A DNA stretch of 64,000 nt from Cotesia glomerata (Eukaryota; Arthropoda; Insecta; Hymenoptera; Braconidae): assembly GCF_020080835.1 (NCBI RefSeq), contig NC_058165.1, positions 13,017,961 to 13,081,960 of the forward strand, in the 5' to 3' direction. Positions 1 to 12,516 of this stretch are shown here, piece by piece (position 1 is the stretch's first letter; each line of letters begins with the position of its first letter). A program made the translations under genes and the position numbers. The notes under the pieces are model-generated. The model was not told where the DNA came from. It did not search any database and was given only the letters and a program-made list of their open reading frames with translations.

Positions 1-102
1 CCATCAACAGCAGCTCGACCCATTTATCGTCTCCCATAAGTAGCTGAGAACTGCTTAATTCAATTATTTTAAAATATCTCATCATACTTGGTTCCTACAG
101 CA

Positions 103-533
103 CCCGGGGAAAAAGATTTAAATCTGACCAGATATAATTATATCTGGTCAGATCTATTGATATCTGATCAGATATTGGATTGGAGATATAATCAGATCTA
201 GTCATATCTGATCAGATCTAAACAGATATCACTATATCTGGGTTGAAAAATACATCAGACATAAAAAGATTTTATTATATCTGGCCAAATATATTTGTTA
301 ACTATTAATAAATACTTATAAACTATTTTAATAAAATTACTTTCCTCCCGAATATATATTTATTGAATGTTAAAAGATTTTTATTAGAATTTAATAAATT
401 AAATAATTGTTTTCTGATTATATCTGGTCAGATCTCGTCAGATATAGACAATTTAAAGATCTGGTCATATCTGCTAAGGCAGATCTGGCCAGATCTGTGT
501 ATATATGGCCAGATCTAATCCGTTTTTCCTGGG
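103..533. mobile_element. MITE-like element of AGATCTGG repeats
   Basis: The ends are imperfect inverted copies: CCCGGGGAAAAA at the left and TTTTTCCTGGG at the right. The interior is dense with variants of AGATCTGACCAGATAT in both orientations, so the whole element can fold on itself. No coding capacity is seen. The termini resemble those of the larger element at 52635-54306, whose core motif is GATCTGATCAGG, so the two probably belong to related nonautonomous families. No clear target duplication was found. It could also be an array of palindromic repeats without transposition. Confidence 0.55.
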
Positions 534-578
534 CAACCTTTTCAACCTATCTGTTGCATTTTCATTCGTAATTTATCT

Positions 579-651
579 CTAGACTGGTCACCCGTATAAC
601 GTGACTCGCTACAGTCCGAGCGAGAAACTAAAAAAGAGGTGACCAGTCTAG
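579..651. repeat. Short perfect inverted repeat
   Basis: The arms CTAGACTGGTCACC (579-592) and GGTGACCAGTCTAG (638-651) are perfect inverted copies around a 45-base spacer. No gene is adjacent. It may be a small foldback element. Confidence 0.6.
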
Positions 652-889
652 GATTATAATAGACTAGCTGTTCTTTGTCTCCTTCGTGGGGTAATATCGT
701 ATTGTATTTTTAAATTCGAATTCAAGTTTTAACTGAAAAATTTTCTTGATTAACTTGCAGAGATAAAAATATCATTAAAACTCATTCATTATTTATTCAT
801 GGAATTATTGTGGTTAATACTTTTCATAATTTTTAATGTTCCAGTATTATTTTAATATTCCAGTGAATTTTTTATTAAAAAATAAAAAA

Positions 890-1563
890 AAAAAAATAGG
901 AAAACGGTTGACCCTGAAGGCCATCCCTGCAACTTCCCGCCAATTCTATACCTAAACGCTTGAAATTGCACTTATGATGTTTTAGAGCTCTTCGAGTTAT
1001 TAATACAATTTGTGTATTATTTTGAGCTCTCCGAGCTCAAAAAAAAACTTTTGTATGCTTTTCAGCTCTTCGAGCTCAAAAGTTTGATAAAACAATATTT
1101 TTTTAATTTTCAAATCGCAATAACTTTTGAATGAATGATCCGATTTTCACTCGGTTGGCGGCATTCGACGCAGTTTTTAAAGTTCCATAAAAAATTTTAA
1201 GTTTCATAAAAATGAATTTATATCGACAGAGTGGAAAAATTCGGAGTTAATCCGAAAAAACGCTTTTTTCGGTTTTCTTTCATCAACGATAACTCACGAA
1301 CGAATTAACTGATCTTGACCGGACTGGCGGCGATCGACGTAGTTTTTTTTATGTTAAGAGCTGATTAGTTTTTGAAATTGATCGATGAAGCCGCTCAAAA
1401 GATATTTCGAAAAAATCATTTTCGAAATACTTTATTTTTTTAATTTCTCAAAATCTACCGAACGAAATTAATTAGAATTTCGACGAAATTTAAAGGTAAT
1501 GATCTGCTTTGGATCGCCACTTATCTTGATCCGTTTGGTTAAGCCGTTCAAAGGTTATGAGAG

Positions 1564-1620
<57 letters not shown>

Positions 1621-1780
1621 GATACCATCGAGGGAATAGTTAGGACAGCTTTGTAGGACCTCAAAACGTTGAGATCTGATGAAAATCCGATTTTCGCAAA
1701 ACGGAGTAAAACCAATAACTTCTAGAATTAAAAAAAATTTTCAATTTTCCTTCGGCGGAAAGTTAAAAAAGTAATTATCC
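890..1780. repeat. Dispersed repeat with GAGCTCTTCGAGCTC motif
   Basis: Noncoding. It carries several copies of GAGCTCTTCGAGCTC or close variants (about 985-1080); the motif recurs near 17208-17224. The right part, about 1640-1775, is matched in inverted orientation by 51975-52100. No open frame of interest is seen. Confidence 0.45.
1568..1618. repeat. (AC)n microsatellite
   Basis: An uninterrupted run of alternating A and C, about 25 units, inside the dispersed repeat. Confidence 0.95.
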
Positions 1781-2224
1781 ATTTGAAGAAAAAATTTTTA
1801 ATAAAAAATCAAGTATCGAACGATTAAATTAAATTTTTTGATTGAAAATTTTTTAATTTTATTTGAAGTACACATAATTTCAAGTATTCCGAATATTCCT
1901 GACGGTTTATAATTGAATTTATTATATAAATTTTACACGAAATTTATAATTTATATTTTTTACGAATGATGACGAAAATAGTAGCCAAGTTTTAATGGCA
2001 TTTCCGCTGAAATTTCCGCATTTAGGCCGGAAGTGCACAAACAAAGCTCCTGTTAAAAATTCTATAAAAATCAAATAAATCGTCTCAACCCACAGTATCT
2101 CAGGAAATTCCCGAACACAGCTCTTGTTAAAAGTAAAACTCAAAATTCCGATTTTGAAAGGTTTCTGATGGAAATTGAATTTTGACATACCCTAATATAT
2201 GTATATTTATATTTAGAGTTGTTG

Positions 2225-2540
2225 TAAATAGTCAATTACTGTAATTGTAAAATTCACAGTGAACTACTAAGATATGCTGGGAAAGGTTGTGAGATCGAGA
2301 GAGATAGAAAAACGAGCGATGGACAAGAGAAATAGGTGAGGGGGGGGGATAGAGGCGTTTCGTGTAGGCAATGACACACACTCGTCAGCTAGGCCTTTAT
2401 ATCATTGCTACGGCCTAATTTCGCCTGTGGAGTAGGAGATGAAAATTTCTATATATCTAAACAGGTATGTGAGAACCGTGATGTTTGCTCCATCTAACAT
2501 GTTAGAGCCAAACTACCACAGAACTCCCCTCTTGAGAAAC
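2225..2540 (+). repeat. Direct repeat, copy 1
   Basis: This stretch recurs about 575 bases downstream at 2800-3120. The best conserved core contains GCGTTTCGTGTAGGCAATGA and the following CACACACTCGTCA. Frames across it differ between copies, so it is not treated as coding. Confidence 0.6.
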
Positions 2541-2799
2541 AAAGTTGTAATTAGCGATTTGTGCATCTTATGGGTTCTTCTAATTATCTACGATTCTGAG
2601 AGAAGCAACCTCAACAAAAGGAGCACAAAACAAGGCCCAGATACATCTAAGTCGATAATCAGTGCCAGAGGACATACGTGTCCGAAGAAAGGAAATGAAA
2701 TCTGGCAGACAGAGGTACGCATCAATATGCAGTTAAAAAAACTGCAGATGTGTTGTTTATTCGTGATTGGAACTCGTTAGGGTCACCGTTATTGCATAA

Positions 2800-3120
2800 C
2801 TGTAAGTAGTGAATTCAAACAATTTCAAGATTCATAGTAAACTACTCAAAGATGCTAGAAAACGTTGTGAAAGCGACAAAGACAATAGAAATGGAGGACA
2901 AAGGAAATTTTTGAGGGGAAAGGCGTTTCGTGTAGGCAATGACACACACTCGTCAACTAGGCCTTTATGTCATTGCTACGGCCCAGTACGCCTATGAAGA
3001 TGGAGATGAAAATTTTTATACATTAAAACAGGTATGAATAGGAGCACATGTGAGAGATAAGATAATCGCTTCATCGAGCATATTGGAGTTGACCTACCAC
3101 ATATATAACTCTCGCTATTC
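2800..3120 (+). repeat. Direct repeat, copy 2
   Basis: Second copy of the 2225-2540 sequence, with scattered substitutions and small indels. The 260 bases between the copies show nothing recognisable. Bases 3121-3423 downstream are AT-rich 3' flank of the MULE gene with no feature seen. Confidence 0.6.
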
Positions 3121-3423
3121 CCTTGTAGCATTTAAATTGGTTTATAGATGATTTCTACATGAAAACAGAAATATTTCTATCTAGTTTTAAATCTATAGAC
3201 GGTACAGAATAAAAATAATCGTTTTTCATCATAAACGCTACAACAATTTACGTTTAAAAGTCCAATTATTATGAAAAATGTCTTAAATTTTTTAGTGTAA
3301 ATGTATATTAATACATCCGTTATTTATGAAGTTAATTCCATGATGAACTTCTAAACAAAATTCATGATTCAAATATCCGTAGATAAGATATAGAATTTTG
3401 ATTACTTATCGTTTGGTCCAACA

Positions 3424-6400
3424 TTAAGACATACGAGGAAATTGTACTAATTGATTCTGAGAAATTATTTGAAAAAGATGCTTTCGCATCGCTGCAGCAT
3501 CTTTAGAATAATTTATCGTACATGGATTGCCATCTAATGCAATAGTAGTAGCGTATGCAGCAGCATACACTCCACACGTACTACCGTCAGGTTGTCGAGT
3601 TACAACTTTGAAAAATATTTCCTTTCGTTTATATTGTTGTGGATATCGAACCTGTAGGTATCTTTTTTCCGGGTTAGACAACAGATTTAAATTATTTCGG
3701 TTCAAGCTATCATAAATAGCTACTTGACGACCATTATAATGTAAACAACACCAATGCTGATTATCTGCCTGTCCACCTATGATCACTAAATCATTGTCTG
3801 AAGTTGATTGCTGAAGAGGGTTTGCAGCAGTTATTGGTAAATCTATTGTAAAATTTCTGTTTTCTATCATTAGTAAAAAGCGAGAAATTGTAAGATCATC
3901 CAAAAAACTGCCTGTAGTTAAAATATTATTTTTATATTGTTCAAGCGGTCGATTTAATACTACGGTTCGATAATTGTTTATAAGCTCCTCATCATGATCG
4001 TTCGTTGACGCATCAACTGGAACAGTTGAAGCACTACTGGACTGATGTGCTATCGGGGTATCTTTATTAGCTTCTGCCAGATTCTTTTTAGCTCTTGCTG
4101 CGATAGTAAATGGAGCCTCGCGAATAGGCAAGCTACGTGATAATCTACTGTCAACTATTTCATCGATAAGAGCAGAATAGTAAAACCTGTGAAGCTTCAT
4201 CTTCATTTTTTCCAACCAATAATTGTCATCTTTATGGATTATTTCAGCAATTTTTAAATCATTAGGCGTATAAACCGCAAAGTAGCAAAATTGCTTGTTA
4301 GTAACATAAAGTTGACCTTGAATTATGGAGAATATTGGATGTTTAGTGTTGATTTTATTGGATGCTGTCTTAGCAAACAAATTTTTCATATCTTTATGAC
4401 TGTGTAAGGCGGCATTGATGTTAGTTTGCTCATCATCCGAAACACTAACAATAATAACAATAGAATCGTTATTAACAAGACCGTCAGGCCTTGCACATAA
4501 GTAAAAGGTTTCAGCATTATGAGAAACAACAATACCGCAAGGTACAATTTTTTTACCGATTTGCGTTTCCAAAAGCTGGAGAGCTTTCAGTCTCTGATCT
4601 TCCATTGTCAGCAATACATCTTCATGAAACAAGAAAGGATTACATATATCATTGATGACAGATCTACATGAAGTTGTTTCCCGCATTCCACATATTTTTC
4701 CAAACAGGTGAGAAGGAATCATATCTTTTTCATAACCGTGTGGTTCACTGAATGGATGAATTCTTGTCTCAGTTTCAAGTGTCGTTCGATTTTTTTGACG
4801 GTTACGAAGCTTTTCATGATGAGCTTCTTTGTATTGCTCATAGTTACTAGGATCTGTTTCACTTAGATCAGGTTGAGTTGCATTGGGGCCATAATCTTTA
4901 TCGGGTCCGCAATGTCTGCTTCGACTCTTTTTCATTTGTTTTGAGACTTCCCGGCACTTAGTATTTATAATTTTTTGCAAATTACGCTCTTTCTCTAGTT
5001 TTTCAATTCTTTCGGGAACGATTTTTCTGCAAAACTTATAAAATCTTGATAAATGACATCCTGAAGTCATCTGGTCTAGAGTACCCATGTAAACTCTGTC
5101 CTGAAATTCATCGGCACCACCATACTGAATTCTTTTTCCAGACAGATACTTCGCTAAAATGCCATGATATTGCTCAATTATATTTGTATTGAGGAAATGT
5201 AATAAATGTACAGAATTTTGACTCAGATCAGTGACTATTTTCTCAACACGGGCAAACAAACCATATTGTTTTATTTTTATTAAATGATTCGGTTTGGATG
5301 TATCACAAGACCATTCACGAGGACACTTTTCATGGTTGCCAAAAACATGATGCGGAGCAAGCAGAATATTTTCCCTCAATACTTCTGTGTTTTGTTCGAA
5401 AATTTTCATTTTTTCATCTTTTGAGAGGCTTTCAGGTTCAAGATCTTTTCTTAAACGTTCAATGTCAGCAGTTACAATTTGACGAATTCTTAAACCACTG
5501 AACTTAATTCTTTTTCGTACAGCAGCAGGAACTCGTCGACTTGGAACACGAATTTTTGAAGCTTCTCTTAGTTTATTACCGATGCTACGGAAAATATGGA
5601 AAGAACATTTAATTCTATCCACTTCAATACCGAAAGCCTTATAAGGGTCAGAATCTCGTACTGCTTTTAATGTAGCACTGTCATCATCAGAAACCATAGT
5701 TTTGTAAATCAATCCATGAAGTTTTAAGCTACGATTGAATAGTACAGCAGTTGCATGCGGTTCCATGCTTGAAGAGCTTTTCTTCCGATCGTAATTCATA
5801 AAGCACTTATGAGGTGGTGGCTCTATTTTTCTATTTTCATGATAACGACACGTGTAACAGTATTTATTTAATACTTCAATATCAATTATTTTTCCAGTAG
5901 CACATCCAATTACTGCAACTGAAGCTCCTAGGGCATCGTGTTTGCCTCCACGATAACTTCTTTTATCATAGAAACCATCAGTTATAACTTTGATAAAAGG
6001 AGTCCCGTTCGAGGTAACATCGCCATTTTTTATAGCAATTTTGGCTTCTTCCAATGCATTTAAATGCATTTCCTCAGCAACAACGTTCTTAAGAGGTTCC
6101 ACTATTTTCTTTCGATGCTTTTCATACGTTTTATTTGTGATATATGGTATGTCAAACACTGCTAAAACAGTTTGAAATGCTGCGAAAGTACTTGCAGAAC
6201 CAATCACACTTATCGAAGCAGTCTCATTGATATTAAATTTGGTCTCTGGCTTTAATGGATTTGTATAAAATTTAGTTATCATTTTGCACTCGAGACATTT
6301 CCAGGACAGTAAAGTATTTAAACCAATATCTAACTTTGCAAAACAATGAAAGTTTTCTCCACGACGAACGCAATGAGCCATATGATTCTTAGCATGACCC

Positions 6401-7654
6401 AACTTAGTGAACTCCTTTATGAAATAGCCGATATCAACTATTCGACAACCTGTTATAATAGATGAAATATCAGTAGGTTTTTCAATAGGAGATGAGTCAG
6501 CGAGAACTTGGCCGTCGTTATTAGCATCAATTTGATTTTCATGTGAGACATTGTCATTGTTTCCAGGATTTTCTACTTCTGGTTCCAAATCACTATTATG
6601 CGGTGAATCAACAACTGAATTCGATGGCGTGGAACTGGAGTCATAATCATGTATATTTTGTGACTCATCAGCTTTTGATGAAACAGATGATTCAGAATAC
6701 ATTTCATCATCGGCATCTGCAAGTGCTAATTCATCGAAAGCTGCAGACTCATGATCACTCAAGTTCGCCATTTCCTCAGATGATTCATTACTAATATCAC
6801 TAGTAACGCTAATATCAGAGAGACTTCTAGCTTCACTGTTTGGTAAAGTTTCATTGCAAGTCTCAGATGTATCATCTTCAGAATCTGAACAATCATGACG
6901 ATTTTTTTCTTTTAATGGCTCAAAATTTACTTGGTTTGTATTAACTACTTTGGAATGAGTTAAACCACTGATACTTTCGGTATGACCAGATAAATCTTCG
7001 TCGTTTTCGTGAACTAAACCAAGTTCGGAATCATCGAGACCCGCAGGATTTCGAATACTCCCTTCTTCTGATTTCTCAGAATATACTTGGTTAGTATGAA
7101 GTATAGTGTGATGAATTAAACTGTTATCACTTATAATACAATTATCTGAAAGTTCACTATATTCATGCAATAAATCAAGTTTGGATTCATCAAGATCATT
7201 ACAATCTTGACTACTCCGTTCTTCTGATTTCTCAGAGTATACTTGATTGTTATCAATTGAACTATGATTAATTAAACTACTATCACTTAAATCGAGAGTA
7301 AGAACTTTTTTTGCATGCAATAAACCAAGTTTGGATTCATCGAGACCTGCAGGATTTCGACTACTCCCTTCTTCTGAATTCTCAGAATATACTTGGGTAG
7401 AGTTGCATAGATAACTCGCCGATTCAGGAGTTACTATGTGATCTACAGAAATATTATTACTTAATTTACTTAAACTATTATTACAAAATAAAATTTTACT
7501 TTCTTCGATATCCTTTTGGTCCATTCCCTCATGTTGATCATCCACGCTATTCGGTTCCAAAATGAAATAATCTTGCACTATTTCTATTTCCATTTCTTCA
7601 TCTCCTGCTGTTGAATCCTTTGTCGCCTCCATTTCTTCACGTTTCCTTTTCCGT
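3424..7654 (-). CDS. Mutator-like transposase with degenerate YqaJ and Ulp1 protease domains
   Basis: A single long open frame of 1402 residues from the ATG at 7632, or about 1450 if spliced to 10339-10460. Numbering from 7632: an acidic, Ser-rich N-terminus holds four imperfect 50-52-residue repeats beginning QVYSE or similar (about 80-270); a Cys-rich segment ending CLEC precedes the transposase domain. Candidate catalytic acids are D in ITDGFYD (about 549), D in VSDDDS (about 645) and E in NIIEQYHG (about 814), as in MULE transposases. Near 1045 a YqaJ-like region keeps PDGL but lacks the usual ExK. The C-terminus is a Ulp1/C48 cysteine protease with His (HWCCLH), Asp (YDSLN), Gln (RQPDG) and Cys (STCGVYAA) all present. 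No lesion is seen, unlike neighbouring elements. Terminal inverted repeats were not found. It could be a recently mobile element or a retained host gene. A polybasic RKRKREE just before 7632 suggests nuclear import. Confidence 0.85.
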
Positions 7655-8919
7655 CTAATAAGAATTGAAAGCTTTAATTAGATAGTTGAAATGTTACAAA
7701 TTATAATTTAAGTAAATAATCCCAAAAAGGCATAAAACATAACTATCATTTTATCCTTTAGAAAAGATATATAAAAAGTATTAAGTAATCGTTAATTATC
7801 ACCAAACTTCATCAGACCCATCTATGAAAAAAGTTTGGAAAATCCAAAAATGCACGCCTCATAACGCTCATTCACTTTTTAAGAAAAAAATTAATTGTGT
7901 AATTGATTAAAAAAAAAAATTATAATTAAATAATTTCTTACAGAGTATTTTTCATTTTTTTTTAAATGTTGGCGCCGTTTTTTCTTGTCATATGCGCACG
8001 CAGTCTAAAAAAATCGAGCTTCATCAAGTGGCGCCACAGTTTTCACGTGACAAATAACTAAAGTTCGTTTGGCTTTGTACGGTTGTATCGTAGTGAATTT
8101 TAATAAAAATTCAATTAAAAAAAAAATACGTAAGCTAGGTCTCTGGTATGAAATACGGACCCAGTTAATCGAATTCTTAAGCTAATAAAAAAGGTCCGGT
8201 CTTGAAATATCAATTTGTTCGGGAGTAATCGTTGATACATCCAAAGTGGGATGACATCCGGACGTCCACGTAAAATTTTTTTCAAAACGTTTTTTTTTTT
8301 TAAATAGCAACATCAAATGATTTTAGAAAGTTACCGATAGTTTAATTTAAGTGTTTTTTTGGTGTACATTTACTTATATCATTGTATAAGTGTAATATGG
8401 TTGTGATAGAGGCATTTAAAGATCACAAAATTGCTTGAGCTTGACCAGTCGAGTATAAAGCATAACCTCACGCGCTTCGCGCTATGAGGCGTGCAATACG
8501 TAATATATTTTAGTAAAGTAAATAAATAATAGCCATACAATAAAATTATAAATAAATGACTAGGTGTCCATACAAAAAATCATAAACCAATTATAAATAT
8601 CTGAAGTTATGACAAAAGTAAAACAATTTTAACTAATTTTCTACACACTGAAGAAACACATTTTCTTCAAAATGGTGTTCTTGATTCAGGATTTCGGTTT
8701 TTGAATCTAGTAGACTTTTCTATCAGTGCAGAATTATACTAAATATTTTTTCTTTGTATAAAATCGACATCTATTAATTAATTTATAAAGCAAATAATTG
8801 TAAGACTATTATTAATTTAATTTACTAATATGTGTTATGAATGTTGAAGATGTGCCTGATAAAGTTTGGTGATAACCAACGAAACCCTGTACTAACCAAC
8901 GCAACCGTTTTCCTAATTT
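7655..8919. other. Probable intron or upstream region of the MULE gene
   Basis: AT-rich DNA with no coding frame of note. It contains GGCGCC palindromes near 7972 and 8030 and a 13-base sequence, TATGAGGCGTGCA, that occurs at 8482-8494 and inverted near 7847-7859. If the splice proposed for the MULE gene is right, this is part of a 2.7-kb intron (7655-10338). Confidence 0.4.
8430..8494 (+). repeat. Hairpin repeat shared with 48601-48670
   Basis: The sequence AGTCGAGTATAAAGCA is followed by CCTCACGCG and CGCGCTATGAGG, which can form a GC-rich hairpin. The same block, with a few substitutions, lies at 48601-48670 beside the Helentron Rep start. Such hairpins are typical of Helitron or Helentron ends, so this may be a terminus of a nonautonomous element. 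That reading is inference. Confidence 0.5.
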
Positions 8920-9973
8920 TTTTTTTCACATAGCGATAATTTTTTAAAAATGTAACTTATTGGAAAGTCATTTTTTTTTTCAAAATTTTTATTTTTAATG
9001 TACTTCTCGAACAAAAAATATAAAAAAATTATTTGAACCTATCTTAACCATTATTTTTTAGATTTTGGAAAAAAATAAATTTCTTGACGATGACCATTCT
9101 TGATTTTTTTTTGTTTTTATTACATGAAATTTTGGCATTTTCTGGCAATCCTCAAAATTTTTCAGATCGGTGTTCTCCTGATTTCTATTTTTTTTTCAAT
9201 TAAAAAAAAAAATTTTTTTTTCTCATAAAACCTTTTTTAAAATTTTTGTGAGTCCGAAGAGAACTTTGAAATTAAAAAAAAAAAAAAAAATACAAACAAG
9301 AATTGAAAATAGTAATCATCAAAAAAATTAATTACTTTTTGAAAAATAATGATAAAAAATAAATAGGAGCTTCAATTATTTTGTTGTAATTTCTTTTCAA
9401 AAAGCCGTTTGAAAAATAACAAAAAAAAAAAAGTTTTTTTCCGTCCATTTTTTAACAATTGTCTTTTAAAAGACGGGTATTTAAGACAACATATTTAATA
9501 ATTTTTCACTTCTTCATGTAGTTTATAAAAAAAAAATAATTTAAACTTCTTTTTATTTGTTATTTTAATTTTTGGAAAAAAAAAAAATAATTTTTTCGAT
9601 GATCATTACTTTCAATTTTTGTTTCTATATATATTTTTTTTTTTTTTTCGAATTAAAGTGTTCTCTTCGGACTTGTAAAAATTCGAAAAAAAGATGTTAT
9701 AAGAAAAAGAACTAAAAAAAAAATTTTCTTTCGATTGAAAAAAAAAATAGAAATCAAAAGAACACTGATCCGAAAAAATTTGAGGATTGCCAGAAGACGC
9801 CAAAATATCATGTAATAAAAATAAGAAAAAAAATTAAAAATTGATAATCGTCGAGAAATTTTGTTTTTTTTCAAAAATCTAAAAAATAATAGTTAAGGTA
9901 GGTTCAAATAAATTTTTTGTATTTTTTGTTCGTAAAATACATGTAAAAAACATGACTTGGCGTGAAATGCCCC
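8920..9973. mobile_element. Left-truncated copy of the GGGGCATT TIR transposon family
   Basis: The right end reads GGCGTGAAATGCCCC (to 9973), the inverted form of the terminus at 61750. Long inverted arms lie at about 8985-9245 and 9660-9945. The left edge begins inside the family's subterminal sequence (compare 61920-62020), so the left terminus is missing. No coding sequence remains. The copy lies within the proposed intron of the MULE gene. Confidence 0.65.
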
Positions 9974-10338
9974 ATAAACTTACACTTAGCATGGGTTGAA
10001 TTATTTGAAACTGTATTCCTCAACAAAGGTAAATAATTATTTCAAAATTAAATGTCGGTGACATTGCAATAGGATAAGTCCTGAAGTTATAATTTTAATA
10101 CTCTCACAATAATGCGTTTTTTATAGTTCACAGAACTTTCAAAATTTATTGTAAGTTTAAAAGAGACTAATTATAAAATAAAAAGGACGACAATAGTTAA
10201 AATAATTTCATTTTTATCACGACAAAAGTGAATTGGAAATTTTTCTTGATACTTTGCTTTCAAAACATTCACATTATAAATCTGTGCATCTAGTTCTGAC
10301 TCCCGTCAAATACTATAAGAAAGGTAAAAAGTACTTAC

Positions 10339-10460
10339 GATAGTCGGCAAGCAAATTTCCGTGATTTTGACTTTGGCTTTTTTCGTTGGTATTTTTTTTT
10401 TTGTCCATTGTTATTGTCACAATTCTTTTCAATATCACCACTACTTGTTATTTTAGTCAT
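10339..10460 (-). CDS. Putative first coding exon of the MULE gene
   Basis: An ATG at 10460 opens 40 codons rich in Lys, Arg and Ser, ending RKFACRL plus two bases, followed by a consensus donor GTAAGT. Joining to an acceptor TATTAG at 7655-7660 restores a Ser codon and continues RKRKREE into the frame of the large gene, so the phases agree. The result would be a basic, nuclear-localisation-like N-terminus. The AT-rich 2.7-kb gap would be an intron holding a later transposon insertion. The evidence is splice consensus, matching phase and composition only; a transcript would decide it. Confidence 0.5.
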
Positions 10461-12516
10461 GATGATAGTTGTCAATTTATCATAACCACTCAAATTCACA
10501 ATCACTTCTCGTTAAATTGATTGAAATGTTCAAGAAATTCAAATATATTAATCTGTGATAAAAATTCTTAATTCAGTCAACAATACAATGCATGAATTTA
10601 GGCAAAAAATGACACATAAATGTCTAATAATATGTGAGAGCCGCTATAATTAACGACTTTTAATCAGCGAGATGCTTGTGATTGAAAAAACAAATAACTC
10701 TATTCGTTGTTTCCTTTTGTTACTCGCGTCATTCGCGGCATTCTTTGTAACTCAACGCTTTTCCGTAAAAAAAGTAGAGTGGCGCTCGCGTTGCGCAACA
10801 GTCTTACATAAATACCAAAAAATAAAAAAAAATAATTAAGATAGCGAAAAATAACAAAAGTGTCATAAACTATATCCTTAATTATCAAAAAATTTTGCTG
10901 ACAACAAATAAAAAATATTAATTTTTTATTGTAAAAATTAATAATATATTCGATAAGAGAAAAGAAAAGATGTGTGGTGCTCAGTAGATAAGGTCACTAC
11001 AAATATGATTACATTTAAAAAAATTTGGCTCAAGTGTTGCTGTGATTTCCAGATGTTAGACTGAAAATATGGGATTTTTATTTCTCAGACAGTTAAAACA
11101 TTGATGTTACTTATTCAATTAAATAATTGAAGTTTTCGGAGGATGTGTTTCGTACATAAACCATAAAAAAATTTTTAGGTTAAACGAACCAATATTTACA
11201 TAGTTGTACATCAGCTTATGAAGAGTATTTAGATGCAAAAATAAATAAAAATAAGTAAGTAATTTTTTAACATACCTGAAGAGAATAATAGTATGTAAAA
11301 AATAATGGCATATTACGTAATATAGAAAAATTATTATTTAAAATTGTGTTAATTATTGACAGTTCGTTTAGATATGTTCGATTAATAATAAACAATACAT
11401 TAAAGATATGGGACATAAATTTTTTATTCATGTACTTTGATGTAATGATTTAGTGATTCGTATTGTTGATTGAAGACATGGAAAGGAAACGAAAAATTAT
11501 TTCAAAATGATGAATAAAGCTAAAAAAATAATTTTGGATGAGTATTCATATCTTGTCGATACTCAGATCAGGAGTGCAAGGTAATAAAACTTTGTTTCAT
11601 TTATTTCTTACCGATTTCTTTAACTAATATTAGTAATTTTACTGAAAACAATCGGTTATTTTCAAAATAAATTATTCCTTTTGTATTATTACTCTATATA
11701 TCTGATATTATTCCAATTATTATTCTTTAACAATAATTATAATGAGAATAAAAAATTGAAAATTGAAACTTCAAGTTTCTTGCTTCCAAGTTGCAAGTAA
11801 AAAATTGTGAAAGAATGATAATGAAATTATCAGAAAAGAATTTATTAATTTCAACTTTTTCTTCAAAGATCAAAGACCATCAATTATTCTTCTATTCTGA
11901 ATTTTATTATGATATAAAAGATATTAATTTTTTTTTAATAACTTTTTATTATATTTAAATTAAAAAACAATTGTTTTCAGTGTTGAATAATGTTATGATA
12001 TTCTTCAAATAACTTTATTATTTAATTAAGTATAAAAATCGAATCGTACATCGTAAAATTATAAATAGTTATTAAAAATTTTTTGATTACAGGTTATTTT
12101 ATTGTTAATATTAATGACCACCGCATCAAGCATATAATATATTCTGTTTCGGTAAGTGTCATATACTCCGAGTATTAAATAATGTACATGTACAACGAAA
12201 ACAAATTAAAAAAAAAAAAAAAAAAGAAGTAAAGCAAGTTCTCACATGAAGTCAATAGAGTAAACAGAAAAAAAAATGATAATTAAGTAAGTCTTCAAAT
12301 GAGTTCTTTAATTATATACCAATAATCAATCCATATTTCAAATGTTAAAAATAATTACAATTGAAAAATACTTTATTTCGATTCAAGTATCTATGCGAAC
12401 AGTGATACAGTTGTAATTGAAGGATTTGTTTGATTTACCAACACATTACAATTAAATGAAAGTTTATGTGATTCTAAAACTTATGTCAATGAAAACTCCA
12501 GCTGTATAAGGGGAAG
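10461..12516. other. AT-rich intergenic DNA, possible promoter at its left edge
   Basis: No gene is seen. Bases 10690-10800 are less AT-rich than their surroundings, with several CpG-containing words, and lie 200-350 bases upstream of the proposed MULE first exon; they could be its promoter. The remainder is low-complexity AT DNA with poly-A runs. Confidence 0.35.

Noticed and set aside
9612..9874. Phe/Ile-rich minus-strand frames resembling membrane proteins
   Set aside because: They are translations of poly-A/T-rich inverted arms of a noncoding transposon.
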